This document shows positions 47,236 to 58,400 of a stretch of 64,000 bases of DNA, piece by piece; within the stretch, counting starts at the first letter, position 1, and the number at the start of each line of letters is the position of its first letter. A model generated the notes under the pieces. It worked only from the letters and a program-made list of their open reading frames with translations, made no database searches and was not told where the DNA came from. Source of the stretch: Eupeodes corollae (taxonomy: Eukaryota; Arthropoda; Insecta; Diptera; Syrphidae); NCBI RefSeq assembly GCF_945859685.1, contig NC_079147.1, positions 258,654,572 to 258,718,571 on the forward strand, written 5' to 3'. The position numbers and the translations under genes are program-made.

Positions 47236-50167
47236 TCTACCTGTGCAAGAGTTGAAGTCTGAAATAAAAGTGAAGCTTCAACATTATGTGAACAAAAATG
47301 GTGTCTTATAAAAAGTACCTTCCAATTATAATTTTTGTGAACTTTCTTTATTTGTGAATAAAAATTAAAAAAACCTCTTTTATTTAAATTAATAAGTTAA
47401 ACAGCGTCCTCTATTTTAGGTCCATCGTCTTTTACAATAATTTTCAAAAATTCTCGTAAAAAAAATAAAACAAATTTCTCCAGACACAACACAACAAGAA
47501 TAACTGAAAACAGAACAAATGCTACCAAAATCGACATCAATAATTTAAAAATGAGTTAAAAAACAAAAAAAAACCTAAATAAACTGAAGAGCTCAAGAAG
47601 AGCTACCAACACCACTTACAATCTGTATGTCTGCTGCGATTATGTATAAAACATTAAATGGCAAGAAAATAATATACAAAAAAAAAAATAATAATAAGAA
47701 AATAAAACTTCGAAAAAAACACGACTCTCAGGACTCACAAAAATAATTTTATTTATGTCGAATTGAAAGCAATCCTGCCATTGAATGCAAAATAACGGCA
47801 CACTCAGCAAAATCCTTTTTATTACAATCTCCGTCATGAATACTACATAATATACCAACAAACCTTACCTACCTACCTACAGTCCTATCTACACACGAGA
47901 CGAGAGCGACAAGGACGATTTTCCCAAAAAATGTATTCGAAGGACTATTATGCTGCAGATAAACACAGTTGTACTATAGTAGGGATGGATGGATGTATGG
48001 GGGTGCGGGTTGGGTACGTGGAGTTGCAGATATTTCTTGATATGGTGTAAGCGATGCGAACACAGAGACTCTCGTTCAATTATTGCACGCTTATAGCAGT
48101 TTCGAGTACAAGAATTGTAGATAACGGCATATGTACACTTCGTCGGACCCCTATCACCAACGAAAGAACGAACGATGTGACGCCGAACGACGATGACGGT
48201 AGCGGCACCTAGTGTACCATTTAAGGGTTTTGCCATTTTTCCCTCAAGTCAAACTTTCCGGATTTTACAATTACGCCAGTTCAGCTTTCCAGCGTGCATA
48301 CATATACACTCTGTATAGAGGTGCCTATAAGAGCCCTTCCTTGCTATACCTATATAGATAATGCGTTTGGAATTTTCCGAAACCCACTTTTCTGAAAGAG
48401 GGTTCCTCGGCTACATATAATATATAAACTATACTCCCTCTCTCCAAAGGATCGTTTTCAATAATATGAAAAATTCTTGAAATTTATCTGTCTGAAATGC
48501 GCTTGGTGCGAGAAATAAAAATAAAGAATGGCAGCCGAGCGGCAGAAATAAAAAAATAACAATCATATATCCCTTCGTCTACTTAAAATGGCGCCCAACA
48601 GAGAGAATGAAACACTGCTCCAGGGGCTGCTCAGCTCAGCTCAGTTTGGCAAGCAAGTTAAAGAACTATACGACTATCGACGACGCTATACGGGAGCTTC
48701 GAGACGCCAAGTCAAATATGTGGAATAAGCAAAACTCAATTGATATCCTCATATAACTTATCGATAACCGATTGAAAGTAAAAAGGATATATACCAAAAG
48801 CCTTTCCAGGAAAAGAAAAAAAAAAACAACCCAGTCCTTTCTTCCTTTTATATCCATTTGCACTCGACTGATGCGAGACTGGAGTGCGAACAAATTGTCT
48901 TTAAACTATGCCAAGTCTGGCATGTTAGTGTTTGGGTGCAGCATCCTCTCCCCTTATCCAGGATGTTAGGGATATAACGCATCATGAGGAATACTCCACT
49001 CCAGGAGCGAAAGATAAATGTAATCAAAACTATAAAAAGATTTGTGATTTTCTGTCGAAAGTGGTAAACTATGTATACAGAGAGGGAGTGTGTGATGTCC
49101 TTTTCGATGTGGTGTGTGGGTGGGTGGATATGGATAGCAGTAAAAAAAAATCCTATAAAATTATTGCATTTAAACGTTTTTCGATTTTTTCTTCCTCGTT
49201 ATAGGTTATATTACTTATAGAATACTTATTCCTTTATAACCTATTTTGTTTGTGTGTGTTTTTTTTGTGTGGTCGTTTGAATAATTTTCTCAAGAAGTAA
49301 TAAATAAAATATTTGTTCCTTTCTGTCGGTCTGTCTAATACATTCGTATATGTACCTACCTAACTATAGTTGGTGTTGTATAATATGCGGCTGGTGGAGG
49401 AGGGAAGCTTTAAGGAGGTGGAATGGTGTATTTGAGTGTGGTTAGGGTGTTTATACTATCTATGGTATACTTATAGGTTGTTCTCTCAATAAATTATCCT
49501 TGTAGAGTGATGAGGGTTGTGCATACGGTTGTTTGCAAATTGGATAGTAATGTGAGTTTTATGCGTTTTTCCGATTGGAAATAATACAAAAAGTGATTTA
49601 TGTTTGAATGTGCGAAGTACGTAGATGCTTGTAAGGTAATTGGTCAGGAAAATAACAAGTGTTTTTTGTGTCAATTTCTGATGATGATATTATTTGTAAG
49701 ATATAAAAAGGAAAGCAAAAAATAACCAACATTAAAAAGTCTTTAAAAATTCTAAAGATAAAAAAAGAAACTGACCTACAAAAAATATGAGAAAGGTTTT
49801 TTAAAACAGCCAACACAAAAACAAATATACATTCATACAAATGAATATAGTTATCTGCTTTAAACTAGCTGACCAAATAGACGTTCCGCGTTGAAAATGC
49901 AATCAGTATAATTCAAGCTTTAATTTAATGCCTTACAATTCAATTTGTAACCATCTTACTTCATTTTAACTATCCCATAGCACCCTATCAATATCTTATA
50001 TTTTGTATTGTTGATTTGAAGTGAACCAACTTTCTGTATTACCCTATACCAAAAATACCATTCTTAAAAACTTACATCTTTTCACGATATATAAACTATA
50101 TAAACACAGATTTGGAAAAAAATAGAGAGCGTTCTTTAACTAATAATAAATAAGCAACATATCGTTG
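47236..50167. other. Single-copy spacer, no recognisable gene
   Basis: A less AT-rich island at 47.85-49.2 kb has overlapping frames of up to 115 codons (47889-48236, minus) with no domain. A CAGCT repeat lies near 48630. Nothing else was recognised. Confidence 0.4.
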
Positions 50168-50205
50168 AGAACCAGGGCCTAGTGACTTTCAACTCTCAAC
50201 TATTC
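50168..50205 (-). mobile_element. SINE 3'-body scrap
   Basis: The plus strand reads GAACCAGGGCCTAGTGACTT, the inverse of the segment near the 3' end of SINE copy 3. No head or duplication is visible. Confidence 0.55.
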
Positions 50206-50863
50206 GGTTGACATCCAATAACTTACGACGAAATGACGCAATTAGTCGAAAGACTGCAATTAATTTTTATGTTAAACATGGTGACGTCATCATGAATTGA
50301 TATACAAATTTAAGAAAAAGTACTGGTATCCACACTAATAATTTTCCATTCATGTTCGCCTGTCGAAATTCTTATAGTTTAAAAAAAATAATAATAACAT
50401 TTTGTGTTAAATGAAAAGTTTGGAATAAGGTGTAGTGAAATAATATCAAATTTTAGGAATTGGCCTTAATTCATTTTTGTACTTCTGTAACAATTAGTCC
50501 GTCAAATTTAAGCAAAGCGAAATAAAGTCAAATAAGTTTTATTTCACTTTCAACAGAAACTTTGGACTCAACCTCGCACCTACACCAAATCCTATAGTGT
50601 GCCCAAGCAGGGCACAATTTTTAAAAATTGGTCTTTTTTCACGGCACCTTGAAATTAAAAACTTTTTTGTTACAACATATTTGAGTCAAAAACCAAATAT
50701 ATTTTTCATCTTTTTTTGTATTTATAAATAAAGTCGGAAGTTGAATTTTTTAAACTTTATAAGAAATTGGTATTACTTCATAACGTATATATCATACAAT
50801 TTAATTACTGAAATCGATAGCTTAACTGGTTTGAAAAATGTTCGTGGTCACCCACATATTTTT

Positions 50864-50941
50864 AACTTTCCATAGGAAGTTATTGTAATGGGTCCGATTT
50901 GTCGAATTGAAAACTTTGAAATTTCTAGAAGTTTCAAGTCG
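50864..50941. repeat. A/B-family B-end, truncated
   Basis: Starts with a hairpin (AACTTTCCATAGGAAGTT), then GGGTCCGATTTGTC and a shortened module that stops where the next A-end begins. Confidence 0.7.
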
Positions 50942-51465
50942 AAAAAAGAGGCTGGGATACGACCCACACTGATAACTTCCTATCCCGTCTGTCAATTTAT
51001 CTTGCTTAAAAGTTTGTCTATATGTACTCGTATCAATTTTTACCAAATCTGAGTACTATTTTTTGTAGATTTTATTTTTTATGAAAAAACGGACTGTTGG
51101 ATTTTTATATAAAAATTACTGAATATTGAAAACAATATTTTCTGTGAAATAAAATAAGTTTGAAGCCAATATTTTTAATTTTTGAAAATCTATTTGAGTC
51201 GAAAGTAAATTCTTACGAAGTTTTAGTATTGTTTTTTTTAGAGTTTTATTTTTTGTAAAAAAAACTGTCAATTCGATTTTTTAAAAATTTTACCAAATGT
51301 TGAAAACAATATTTCTTATGAGATAAAATTACTTTGAAGCCAATATTTAAATTTTTGAAAAGATATTTGAGTCGAAAATCAATTTTTACCAAATTTTATA
51401 ATTTTTTTTTAGGTTTTTATTTTTTGTACAAAAACTGTTAATTCAATTTTTTTCAAACTTTAATT
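50942..51465. repeat. A/B-family element, left half (host of the gypsy array)
   Basis: A direct A-end (GAGGCTGGGATACGACC) and core repeats up to the AATT duplication. It continues in phase at 62582 once the array is removed. Confidence 0.8.
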
Positions 51466-51955
51466 TGTAGGAGTTGAAATACTTTAATAAAATTAATGAC
51501 TAAATAAAATAGAATATTGACGACACCATCCAGTAACACTTCGTTTTACGATATTTGGTATATGCACATATGTACATTACATATGCTCAAGAGAGAATTC
51601 TCATTCTTTTTGCAAACGCTCTTTAAGTTTATTTTAATGTTATTTATAAAAAGCTCAACTAATAACAGCATAATCGAATGACGAAAAATACTGCTTTTGA
51701 TATTTTGTAACAGTTAATTTTTGTTATATAATTTGTTATATAGTTTTAAGCTTAATGAGTTTTGTTAATTTTAAGAAGTTTAGTTCGAATAAAGCATCCA
51801 AATGATTAACTTGTTTTCTTTTTATTTTTGCATGTGAATTTATTTATGAGTTTTTTTTAAGTTCAATATTTTATTGCATGATCATTTTAAGTTTTGCATG
51901 AATATTTTAAATTGAATTAAATCTAAAGTAAATTAAATCAAGAATAAGCCCTACA
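51466..51955 (+). repeat. LTR 1 (490 bp)
   Basis: Begins TGTAGGAGTTG and ends CCCTACA, i.e. TGTAG/CTACA inverted tips. An AATAAA at 51788-51793 is a candidate polyadenylation signal. Confidence 0.95.
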
Positions 51956-52060
51956 ATCTTTCAGAAGTGAGATAGTGTGCCGACATTTAACGTATATTTG
52001 CATGCATATAATTTTTTTTTTATTAAACTTGCTTGTTAATCTTTTGTCGAACTCGAATTA

Positions 52061-52648
52061 ATGAATATGGATGCTAAGACACGTGCATTAAATTTTGTTG
52101 AAAATGCCAATGTACAAAAACTGAAAACGAAATTAGGCGAAATGGGCTTAAGTTCGCAAGGCATAAAAAATGCACTTAAATCTCGTTTACACGAAGCTAT
52201 CACATCTTTTGAGACTGACCGTATTGAGGAATTTTTTCCTGATGACGACAATGAGGAGGGTGACGAACACAGTAATGACGATAACGATGATGAGTTGGAT
52301 GAGGAATCTGCTAATGTTACTTTGCGCCTTGAGAAACTGCGTGAAATTCTTAAAAAGAAACAGGAGATTTCTGACCTGGAGCGACGCATATCTGAGCTCA
52401 ACGGTTCTGCACGTGATGCGCGTCCTAGTAGTATGTATTCAGCACGTGACATCGAGGACTCGCTTCCAACATTTTGTGGCGACGATGACTATCCTATCAA
52501 AAAATGGGTCGAGGTTGTCGATGATGCAATTATTACTTACCGCTTTAGTGAATCAGAATCGTTTATTTATCCAAAAAGACACGGCAAAATTGTTCCTAAG
52601 GTCAAGGTCTTTCAAGTCATGGGGCGAGCTCAAAGGTGCTTTGCTTAG
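52061..52648 (+). pseudogene. Gag N-terminal part, array copy 1
   Basis: Structural polyprotein segment that in an intact element builds the virus-like particle. The frame has an acidic, low-complexity stretch (about residues 63-84), a predicted coiled-coil region (LEKLREILKKKQEISDLERR) and the capsid-like FCGDDDYPIKKWVEVVDDA block. After about residue 170 the reading leaves the gag frame: family-like sequence continues one base over, following an A-run at 52573-52577. The remaining codons to the stop are out of frame. The ATG at 52061 lies 105 bases after the LTR and is the first in-frame start. Confidence 0.8.
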
Positions 52649-53087
52649 AGAGTTTCATAATCATACGACAGCAACAGACGTCCACAATGCGTTGCGCAAT
52701 CGCAAAAAACGACGGGACGAAAATTTTTTGCAATATGTCCTTGCTATGCAAGAAATTGCGTCGTCAGCGGAGATTGACGAGCAGGATGTGATAACGTACA
52801 TCATAAAAGGTATTCCCGATTCGCTGTTCAACAAGCAGTTAATGCTAACCGCCAACACCGTTGCTGAGCTCAAAGTTATCCTCAGAAAGTATGAAAAAAT
52901 GAGGGCCGAATCGCAACCAACAACTTCGGGTTACACCAGCAAACCCTTTCAGCAAGCTAAACCTTTGTTACGAATTGAGTCTAAGGTAAAATGCTACAAT
53001 TGTAACGAAGTTGGCCATATTTCAACAAAGTGCCCAAAGCCAAAAAGAGAGAGAGGTTCGTGGAAAAAAGGGACACGTTATCAGTGA
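52575..53087 (+). pseudogene. Gag C-terminal part with zinc knuckle, array copy 1
   Basis: Continues gag in the next frame: SFKSWGELKGALLREFHN, a C-terminal capsid block with AMQEIASSAEIDEQDVITYI, and a CCHC knuckle (CYNCNEVGHISTKC) at 52992-53033. A second knuckle would be expected next; only its GH...C half can be seen, and that is in the pol frame. A second break therefore lies near 53060-53070, next to another A-run. The listed start is where gag-like reading begins, not an initiation codon. Confidence 0.8.
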
Positions 53088-56000
53088 GTGCTCCGAAAAA
53101 GCTTCGGTCCTGGTTGTTCAAAATAAGGATCCATTAAAAGAATCTACGATCTCCACTTTGTTAGCCGATTTTAAAGGAGTTCTCGAGTTTGAGTTAAAAT
53201 GTTCTGAAGCTGGATCTATCCAAGTAAACATGCATCTACCAACTATAATTGACACAGGCAGCCCGATCAGTTTTATCCAGCAGCAGTTTGTTCCACCTTG
53301 CATGATGACAGCCATAGATGTATGTACGCATAATTTTGTTGGGATCAACAACTCAAAGATGAATGTATTAGGTAAATTGTTATGTTGTGTTAAATTTAAA
53401 CTAAGTTATGTAAGTTTATGTTTTTATGTTGTGAGCGATAAGACAATGGAAAATCCGGTAGTATTAGGAAGAGATTTTTTGCATAAGGCAAATATAAAAT
53501 TAACGGTTGAAGAAAGAAAGAAAGAAAATTTTGAAAACGAAACTAATATAGATAATGATAATGACGATGATTTTAATTTCGAAATTTTAAAAATTGATAC
53601 ATGCGATACGCGCGATGAAAAGACTTGTTTAAATATAAATGAAAATTTGAGCTATGAGGAAAAACTTAAGTTAAAAAATATTGTTTTTGAAAGTATTAAA
53701 GATAATCAAAATTATGCGGATGATTACGAGATGAAAATTGTTTTGACAGACTCTAACAGTCCTTTTAGTTGCGCACCTAGGCGTCTACCATACGTTCATA
53801 AAATTGAATTACAAAAGGTTTTAGACAATTTGCTAAAAGAAAACATCATTCGAGAAAGTAATTCTCCATATGCATCCCCGATTGTCTTGACCCGTAAGAA
53901 AAATGGTGAAATGCGTTTATGCGTAGATTATCGCCAGCTAAATAAGGTAACAGTCAAGGATAATTTCCCGTTGCCCTTGATAGAAGATCATCTCGATAGA
54001 CTTCGGGATAAGAGGTATTTTACGCTCCTAGACCTTAAGAGTGGTTTTCACCATGTAAAAATGAATGAAAACTCAGTCAAATTCACCTCTTTTGTAACGC
54101 CTCTTGGGCAGTTTGAATATCTGCGTATGCCATTTGGGCTAAAAAACGCCCCATCAGTTTTCCAACGCTATATAAATAACATTTTTAAAGAACTTATTAA
54201 TTCTGGAAAACTTTTAATCTACATAGATGACCTATTAGTGGCAACTGAAACAAAAGAAGATCATTTTTCGGTTTTGAAAGAAGTTTTAGATGTTGTTTCC
54301 GAGCATAGCCTACAATTACGCCTTGATAAGTGTGTTTTCATTCATGAACAAATTAAGTATCTGGGATACGAAGTTTCTGCAAATGGAATAGGTCCTAACG
54401 TTGATGGCTTAAAAGCTGTAGCAGATTTCCCACTTCCTACGAATCCTAAGAAACTGCATTCTTTTTTAGGCTTGTGCTCCTATTTTAGGAAATTTATTAG
54501 GGATTTTTCCCTACTTGCAAAACCGCTTAATGATCTTTTAAGAAAAGATACACAGTTTGTTTTAGGCGAAGAACAAATTAAAAGCTTCAATACGTTAAAA
54601 GAAAAACTATTGCATGCTCCACTTCTTAGCATTTATAACCCTTATGCAGACACAGAACTCCACTGTGATGCTAGCAGCTTGGGCTTTGGAGCTGTGTTGC
54701 TGCAACGTCAACAAGATAAGAAACTTCATCCCATCTTTTTCTTTTCTAAACGTTCAACTGATCCTGAATCTAGATATCATTCGTATGAGTTAGAGACCCT
54801 TGCGATTATTTATGCGCTGAGAAGGTTTCGCATCTATCTAACAGGTATTCGCTTCAAGATCGTTACCGATTGCAGGTCACTTACTCAAACTTTAAACAAA
54901 AAGATTTTAAACCCTAGAATCTCGCGCTGGGCATTAGAGCTTCAGGATTATGACTATGTCATTGAACATAGAGATAGTAAAAGGATGAACCACGTCGACG
55001 CTCTTAGCAGGTGTCAAAATATTTTGATAGTTGAACCTGACACGTTCGAGCACGCACTTGCTGCAGCCCAGCAAAACGATCCCATCATTAAAAGGTTGGT
55101 TGAGATGTTAGAAAAACGTGACAGTTCCGGATATGAGCTTATAAATGGGTTACTTTATCGTAAGATAAATAAAAAGTCTTTTTTTTACGTTCCATCATCA
55201 ATGGAAACCAATGTCATTCGTACGCATCATGAAGGCTTATGCCATCTTGGTGTAGAAAAATGTTTCAATTATCTAAGACAAACATACTGGTTTCCAGGTA
55301 TGAAGGATAAAATTAAAAAGTTTATTAGCTCTTGTTTAAAGTGTCTATATTATTCGCCTACAAGTGGCAAAAAGGAAGCTGAACTGCACAATATCCCTAA
55401 GGGCGACAAACCTTTTGAAACGCTGCACATAGACCACTATGGACCATTGCCAACATCTACAAATAATAGTAAAAAGCACATATTTGTAATAGTTGACGGC
55501 TTTTCGAAATATGTAAAACTGTATGCCGTTAAAAGTACGACCACCAAGGAAGTGATGCAATGCCTAGAATCCTATTTCTCTTTTTATAGTAAGCCAACAC
55601 GGATAGTTTCTGATAGGGGGAGTTGCTTCACCTCGGAAGATTTTGCTAGTTTTTGCGAAAAATACGACATTAAGCATGTCAAAATTGCAACAAGTTCACC
55701 TCAGTCCAACGGTCAAGTTGAACGAATTAATAGGTGTCTTACTCCCATGCTATCAAAAGAGTGTGAAATTGATTCAGGAATTTGGGTAAAATCCTTGCAA
55801 AAAGTTGAGTTTGCGCTTAATAACACTGAAAACAAAAGTACAGGTAAGAGTCCCAGTATGTTGCTTTTTGGAGTTGCTCAAAAAGGCATTATTAGTGACA
55901 ATGTTAAGGAATTCTTAGATGAAAATATAATTGAACATGCACCTAGAGACTTAGAGCAAATTAGAAAGGAAGCAACTGTCAAAACTGTAGAAAGTCAAAA

Positions 56001-56262
56001 TCAAAACAAAATTTATTTCGATAAACGCCATAAAAAACCGCATCAATACAAGATTGGTGATTTTGTTCTTATTAAAAATGTAGTAAATACACCCGGCTTA
56101 AACAAGAAATTTCTGGCTAAGTACAAAGGGCCATTTGAAATTATTAAGATTTTGCCAAATGATCGTTACATAATTAAAGACCTAGAAAATTTACAAATAT
56201 CCCGAATTCCTTATGAAGGAGTTTGCTGTCCTGAGAACATGAAACCATATATTCATAAATAA
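53011..56262 (+). CDS. pol: Pol polyprotein: protease, RT, RNase H, integrase (array copy 1)
   Basis: A 1083-codon frame. Visible sites: protease DTGS at residue 81; RT motif A LDLKSGF (Asp 341) and YIDD at 404-407; RNase H HCDAS (Asp 553) with YELETLAIIYAL; integrase zinc-binding His 739/740 and 745 with Cys 775 and 778; core Asp 808, Asp 868 and Glu 904 with 35 residues between the last two; a C-terminal GPF module near 1040. All catalytic residues looked for are present. The first 20 or so codons overlap gag in another frame and are not protease sequence, so expression would need readthrough across the gag breaks. Confidence 0.9.
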   Translation: MAIFQQSAQSQKEREVRGKKGHVISECSEKASVLVVQNKDPLKESTISTLLADFKGVLEFELKCSEAGSIQVNMHLPTIIDTGSPISFIQQQFVPPCMMTAIDVCTHNFVGINNSKMNVLGKLLCCVKFKLSYVSLCFYVVSDKTMENPVVLGRDFLHKANIKLTVEERKKENFENETNIDNDNDDDFNFEILKIDTCDTRDEKTCLNINENLSYEEKLKLKNIVFESIKDNQNYADDYEMKIVLTDSNSPFSCAPRRLPYVHKIELQKVLDNLLKENIIRESNSPYASPIVLTRKKNGEMRLCVDYRQLNKVTVKDNFPLPLIEDHLDRLRDKRYFTLLDLKSGFHHVKMNENSVKFTSFVTPLGQFEYLRMPFGLKNAPSVFQRYINNIFKELINSGKLLIYIDDLLVATETKEDHFSVLKEVLDVVSEHSLQLRLDKCVFIHEQIKYLGYEVSANGIGPNVDGLKAVADFPLPTNPKKLHSFLGLCSYFRKFIRDFSLLAKPLNDLLRKDTQFVLGEEQIKSFNTLKEKLLHAPLLSIYNPYADTELHCDASSLGFGAVLLQRQQDKKLHPIFFFSKRSTDPESRYHSYELETLAIIYALRRFRIYLTGIRFKIVTDCRSLTQTLNKKILNPRISRWALELQDYDYVIEHRDSKRMNHVDALSRCQNILIVEPDTFEHALAAAQQNDPIIKRLVEMLEKRDSSGYELINGLLYRKINKKSFFYVPSSMETNVIRTHHEGLCHLGVEKCFNYLRQTYWFPGMKDKIKKFISSCLKCLYYSPTSGKKEAELHNIPKGDKPFETLHIDHYGPLPTSTNNSKKHIFVIVDGFSKYVKLYAVKSTTTKEVMQCLESYFSFYSKPTRIVSDRGSCFTSEDFASFCEKYDIKHVKIATSSPQSNGQVERINRCLTPMLSKECEIDSGIWVKSLQKVEFALNNTENKSTGKSPSMLLFGVAQKGIISDNVKEFLDENIIEHAPRDLEQIRKEATVKTVESQNQNKIYFDKRHKKPHQYKIGDFVLIKNVVNTPGLNKKFLAKYKGPFEIIKILPNDRYIIKDLENLQISRIPYEGVCCPENMKPYIHK

Positions 56263-56778
56263 ATTTGTATTATTTTGCATGACCTTATTGGTTTTTCCTT
56301 GTTGCCAAATAACGATCTGTGATCTTATTTTTATTTTCGTATACCTACAAAAAAAAAATATAACAATTTGCATGTATTGATTTTACTATTGCTAAACTCG
56401 TGATTTTTGATCTTTTATTTTGTTGGAAACATTTAATTTATATGCATTTATATGCTTTCGAAAAATAAGAATTATGTGAATATTTTTTCACTTTTATTAA
56501 AATTTAATTTTAAGTTCATTGACTTATCGCATGTATGTTAATACGTACGTATATTTAAAGAAAAATTTTGATTGTATAAAAAAAAAAAAGATAAAGAACA
56601 AAACAAAATAAATAAAAGGTACATAATGCTACTACTCGTATAATTGTAACGCAAGAAAATAATGAAAACAAATTAAATTAATATGTAATATTTTAAAGCT
56701 TAAATAAATTTATAACAATGTAAACATTGTGTGCATAAACTTTAAATCGAGGACGATTTTCGGTCAGAATGGCCGAGT
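56263..56778 (+). other. Internal 3' region of the gypsy element
   Basis: AT-rich and without an env frame. It ends in CGAGGACG...GATGGCC-like sequence (read AATGGCCGAG here) directly before the LTR, the position of the polypurine tract, though no long purine run is seen. Confidence 0.6.
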
Positions 56779-57268
56779 TGTAGGAGTTGAAATACTTTAA
56801 TAAAATTAATGACTAAATAAAATAGAATATTGACGACACCATCCAGTAACACTTCGTTTTACGATATTTGGTATATGCACATATGTACATTACATATGCT
56901 CAAGAGAGAATTCTCATTCTTTTTGCAAACGCTCTTTAAGTTTATTTTAATGTTATTTATAAAAAGCTCAACTAATAACAGCATAATCGAATGACGAAAA
57001 ATACTGCTTTTGATATTTTGTAACAGTTAATTTTTGTTATATAATTTGTTATATAGTTTTAAGCTTAATGAGTTTTGTTAATTTTAAGAAGTTTAGTTCG
57101 AATAAAGCATCCAAATGATTAACTTGTTTTCTTTTTATTTTTGCATGTGAATTTATTTATGAGTTTTTTTTAAGTTCAATATTTTATTGCATGATCATTT
57201 TAAGTTTTGCATGAATATTTTAAATTGAATTAAATCTAAAGTAAATTAAATCAAGAATAAGCCCTACA
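56779..57268 (+). repeat. LTR 2 (shared, 490 bp)
   Basis: Serves as the 3' LTR of copy 1 and the 5' LTR of copy 2. No difference from LTR 1 or LTR 3 was seen. Confidence 0.95.
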
Positions 57269-57373
57269 ATCTTTCAGAAGTGAGATAGTGTGCCGACATT
57301 TAACGTATATTTGCATGCATATAATTTTTTTTTTATTAAACTTGCTTGTTAATCTTTTGTCGAACTCGAATTA

Positions 57374-57961
57374 ATGAATATGGATGCTAAGACACGTGCA
57401 TTAAATTTTGTTGAAAATGCCAATGTACAAAAACTGAAAACGAAATTAGGCGAAATGGGCTTAAGTTCGCAAGGCATAAAAAATGCACTTAAATCTCGTT
57501 TACACGAAGCTATCACATCTTTTGAGACTGACCGTATTGAGGAATTTTTTCCTGATGACGACAATGAGGAGGGTGACGAACACAGTAATGACGATAACGA
57601 TGATGAGTTGGATGAGGAATCTGCTAATGTTACTTTGCGCCTTGAGAAACTGCGTGAAATTCTTAAAAAGAAACAGGAGATTTCTGACCTGGAGCGACGC
57701 ATATCTGAGCTCAACGGTTCTGCACGTGATGCGCGTCCTAGTAGTATGTATTCAGCACGTGACATCGAGGACTCGCTTCCAACATTTTGTGGCGACGATG
57801 ACTATCCTATCAAAAAATGGGTCGAGGTTGTCGATGATGCAATTATTACTTACCGCTTTAGTGAATCAGAATCGTTTATTTATCCAAAAAGACACGGCAA
57901 AATTGTTCCTAAGGTCAAGGTCTTTCAAGTCATGGGGCGAGCTCAAAGGTGCTTTGCTTAG
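57374..57961 (+). pseudogene. Gag N-terminal part, array copy 2
   Basis: Same translation and same frame exit as in copy 1. Sharing the identical lesion shows the two internal regions descend from one already broken element. Confidence 0.8.
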
Positions 57962-58400
57962 AGAGTTTCATAATCATACGACAGCAACAGACGTCCACAA
58001 TGCGTTGCGCAATCGCAAAAAACGACGGGACGAAAATTTTTTGCAATATGTCCTTGCTATGCAAGAAATTGCGTCGTCAGCGGAGATTGACGAGCAGGAT
58101 GTGATAACGTACATCATAAAAGGTATTCCCGATTCGCTGTTCAACAAGCAGTTAATGCTAACCGCCAACACCGTTGCTGAGCTCAAAGTTATCCTCAGAA
58201 AGTATGAAAAAATGAGGGCCGAATCGCAACCAACAACTTCGGGTTACACCAGCAAACCCTTTCAGCAAGCTAAACCTTTGTTACGAATTGAGTCTAAGGT
58301 AAAATGCTACAATTGTAACGAAGTTGGCCATATTTCAACAAAGTGCCCAAAGCCAAAAAGAGAGAGAGGTTCGTGGAAAAAAGGGACACGTTATCAGTGA
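57888..58400 (+). pseudogene. Gag C-terminal part, array copy 2
   Basis: Matches copy 1, including the single complete CCHC knuckle and the break before pol. Confidence 0.8.

Noticed and set aside
52036..52452. 138-codon minus-strand frame in gag (also 57349-57765)
   Set aside because: Antisense shadow of the gag coding sequence.
56263..56778. An env gene after pol
   Set aside because: No open frame of useful length between pol and the LTR.
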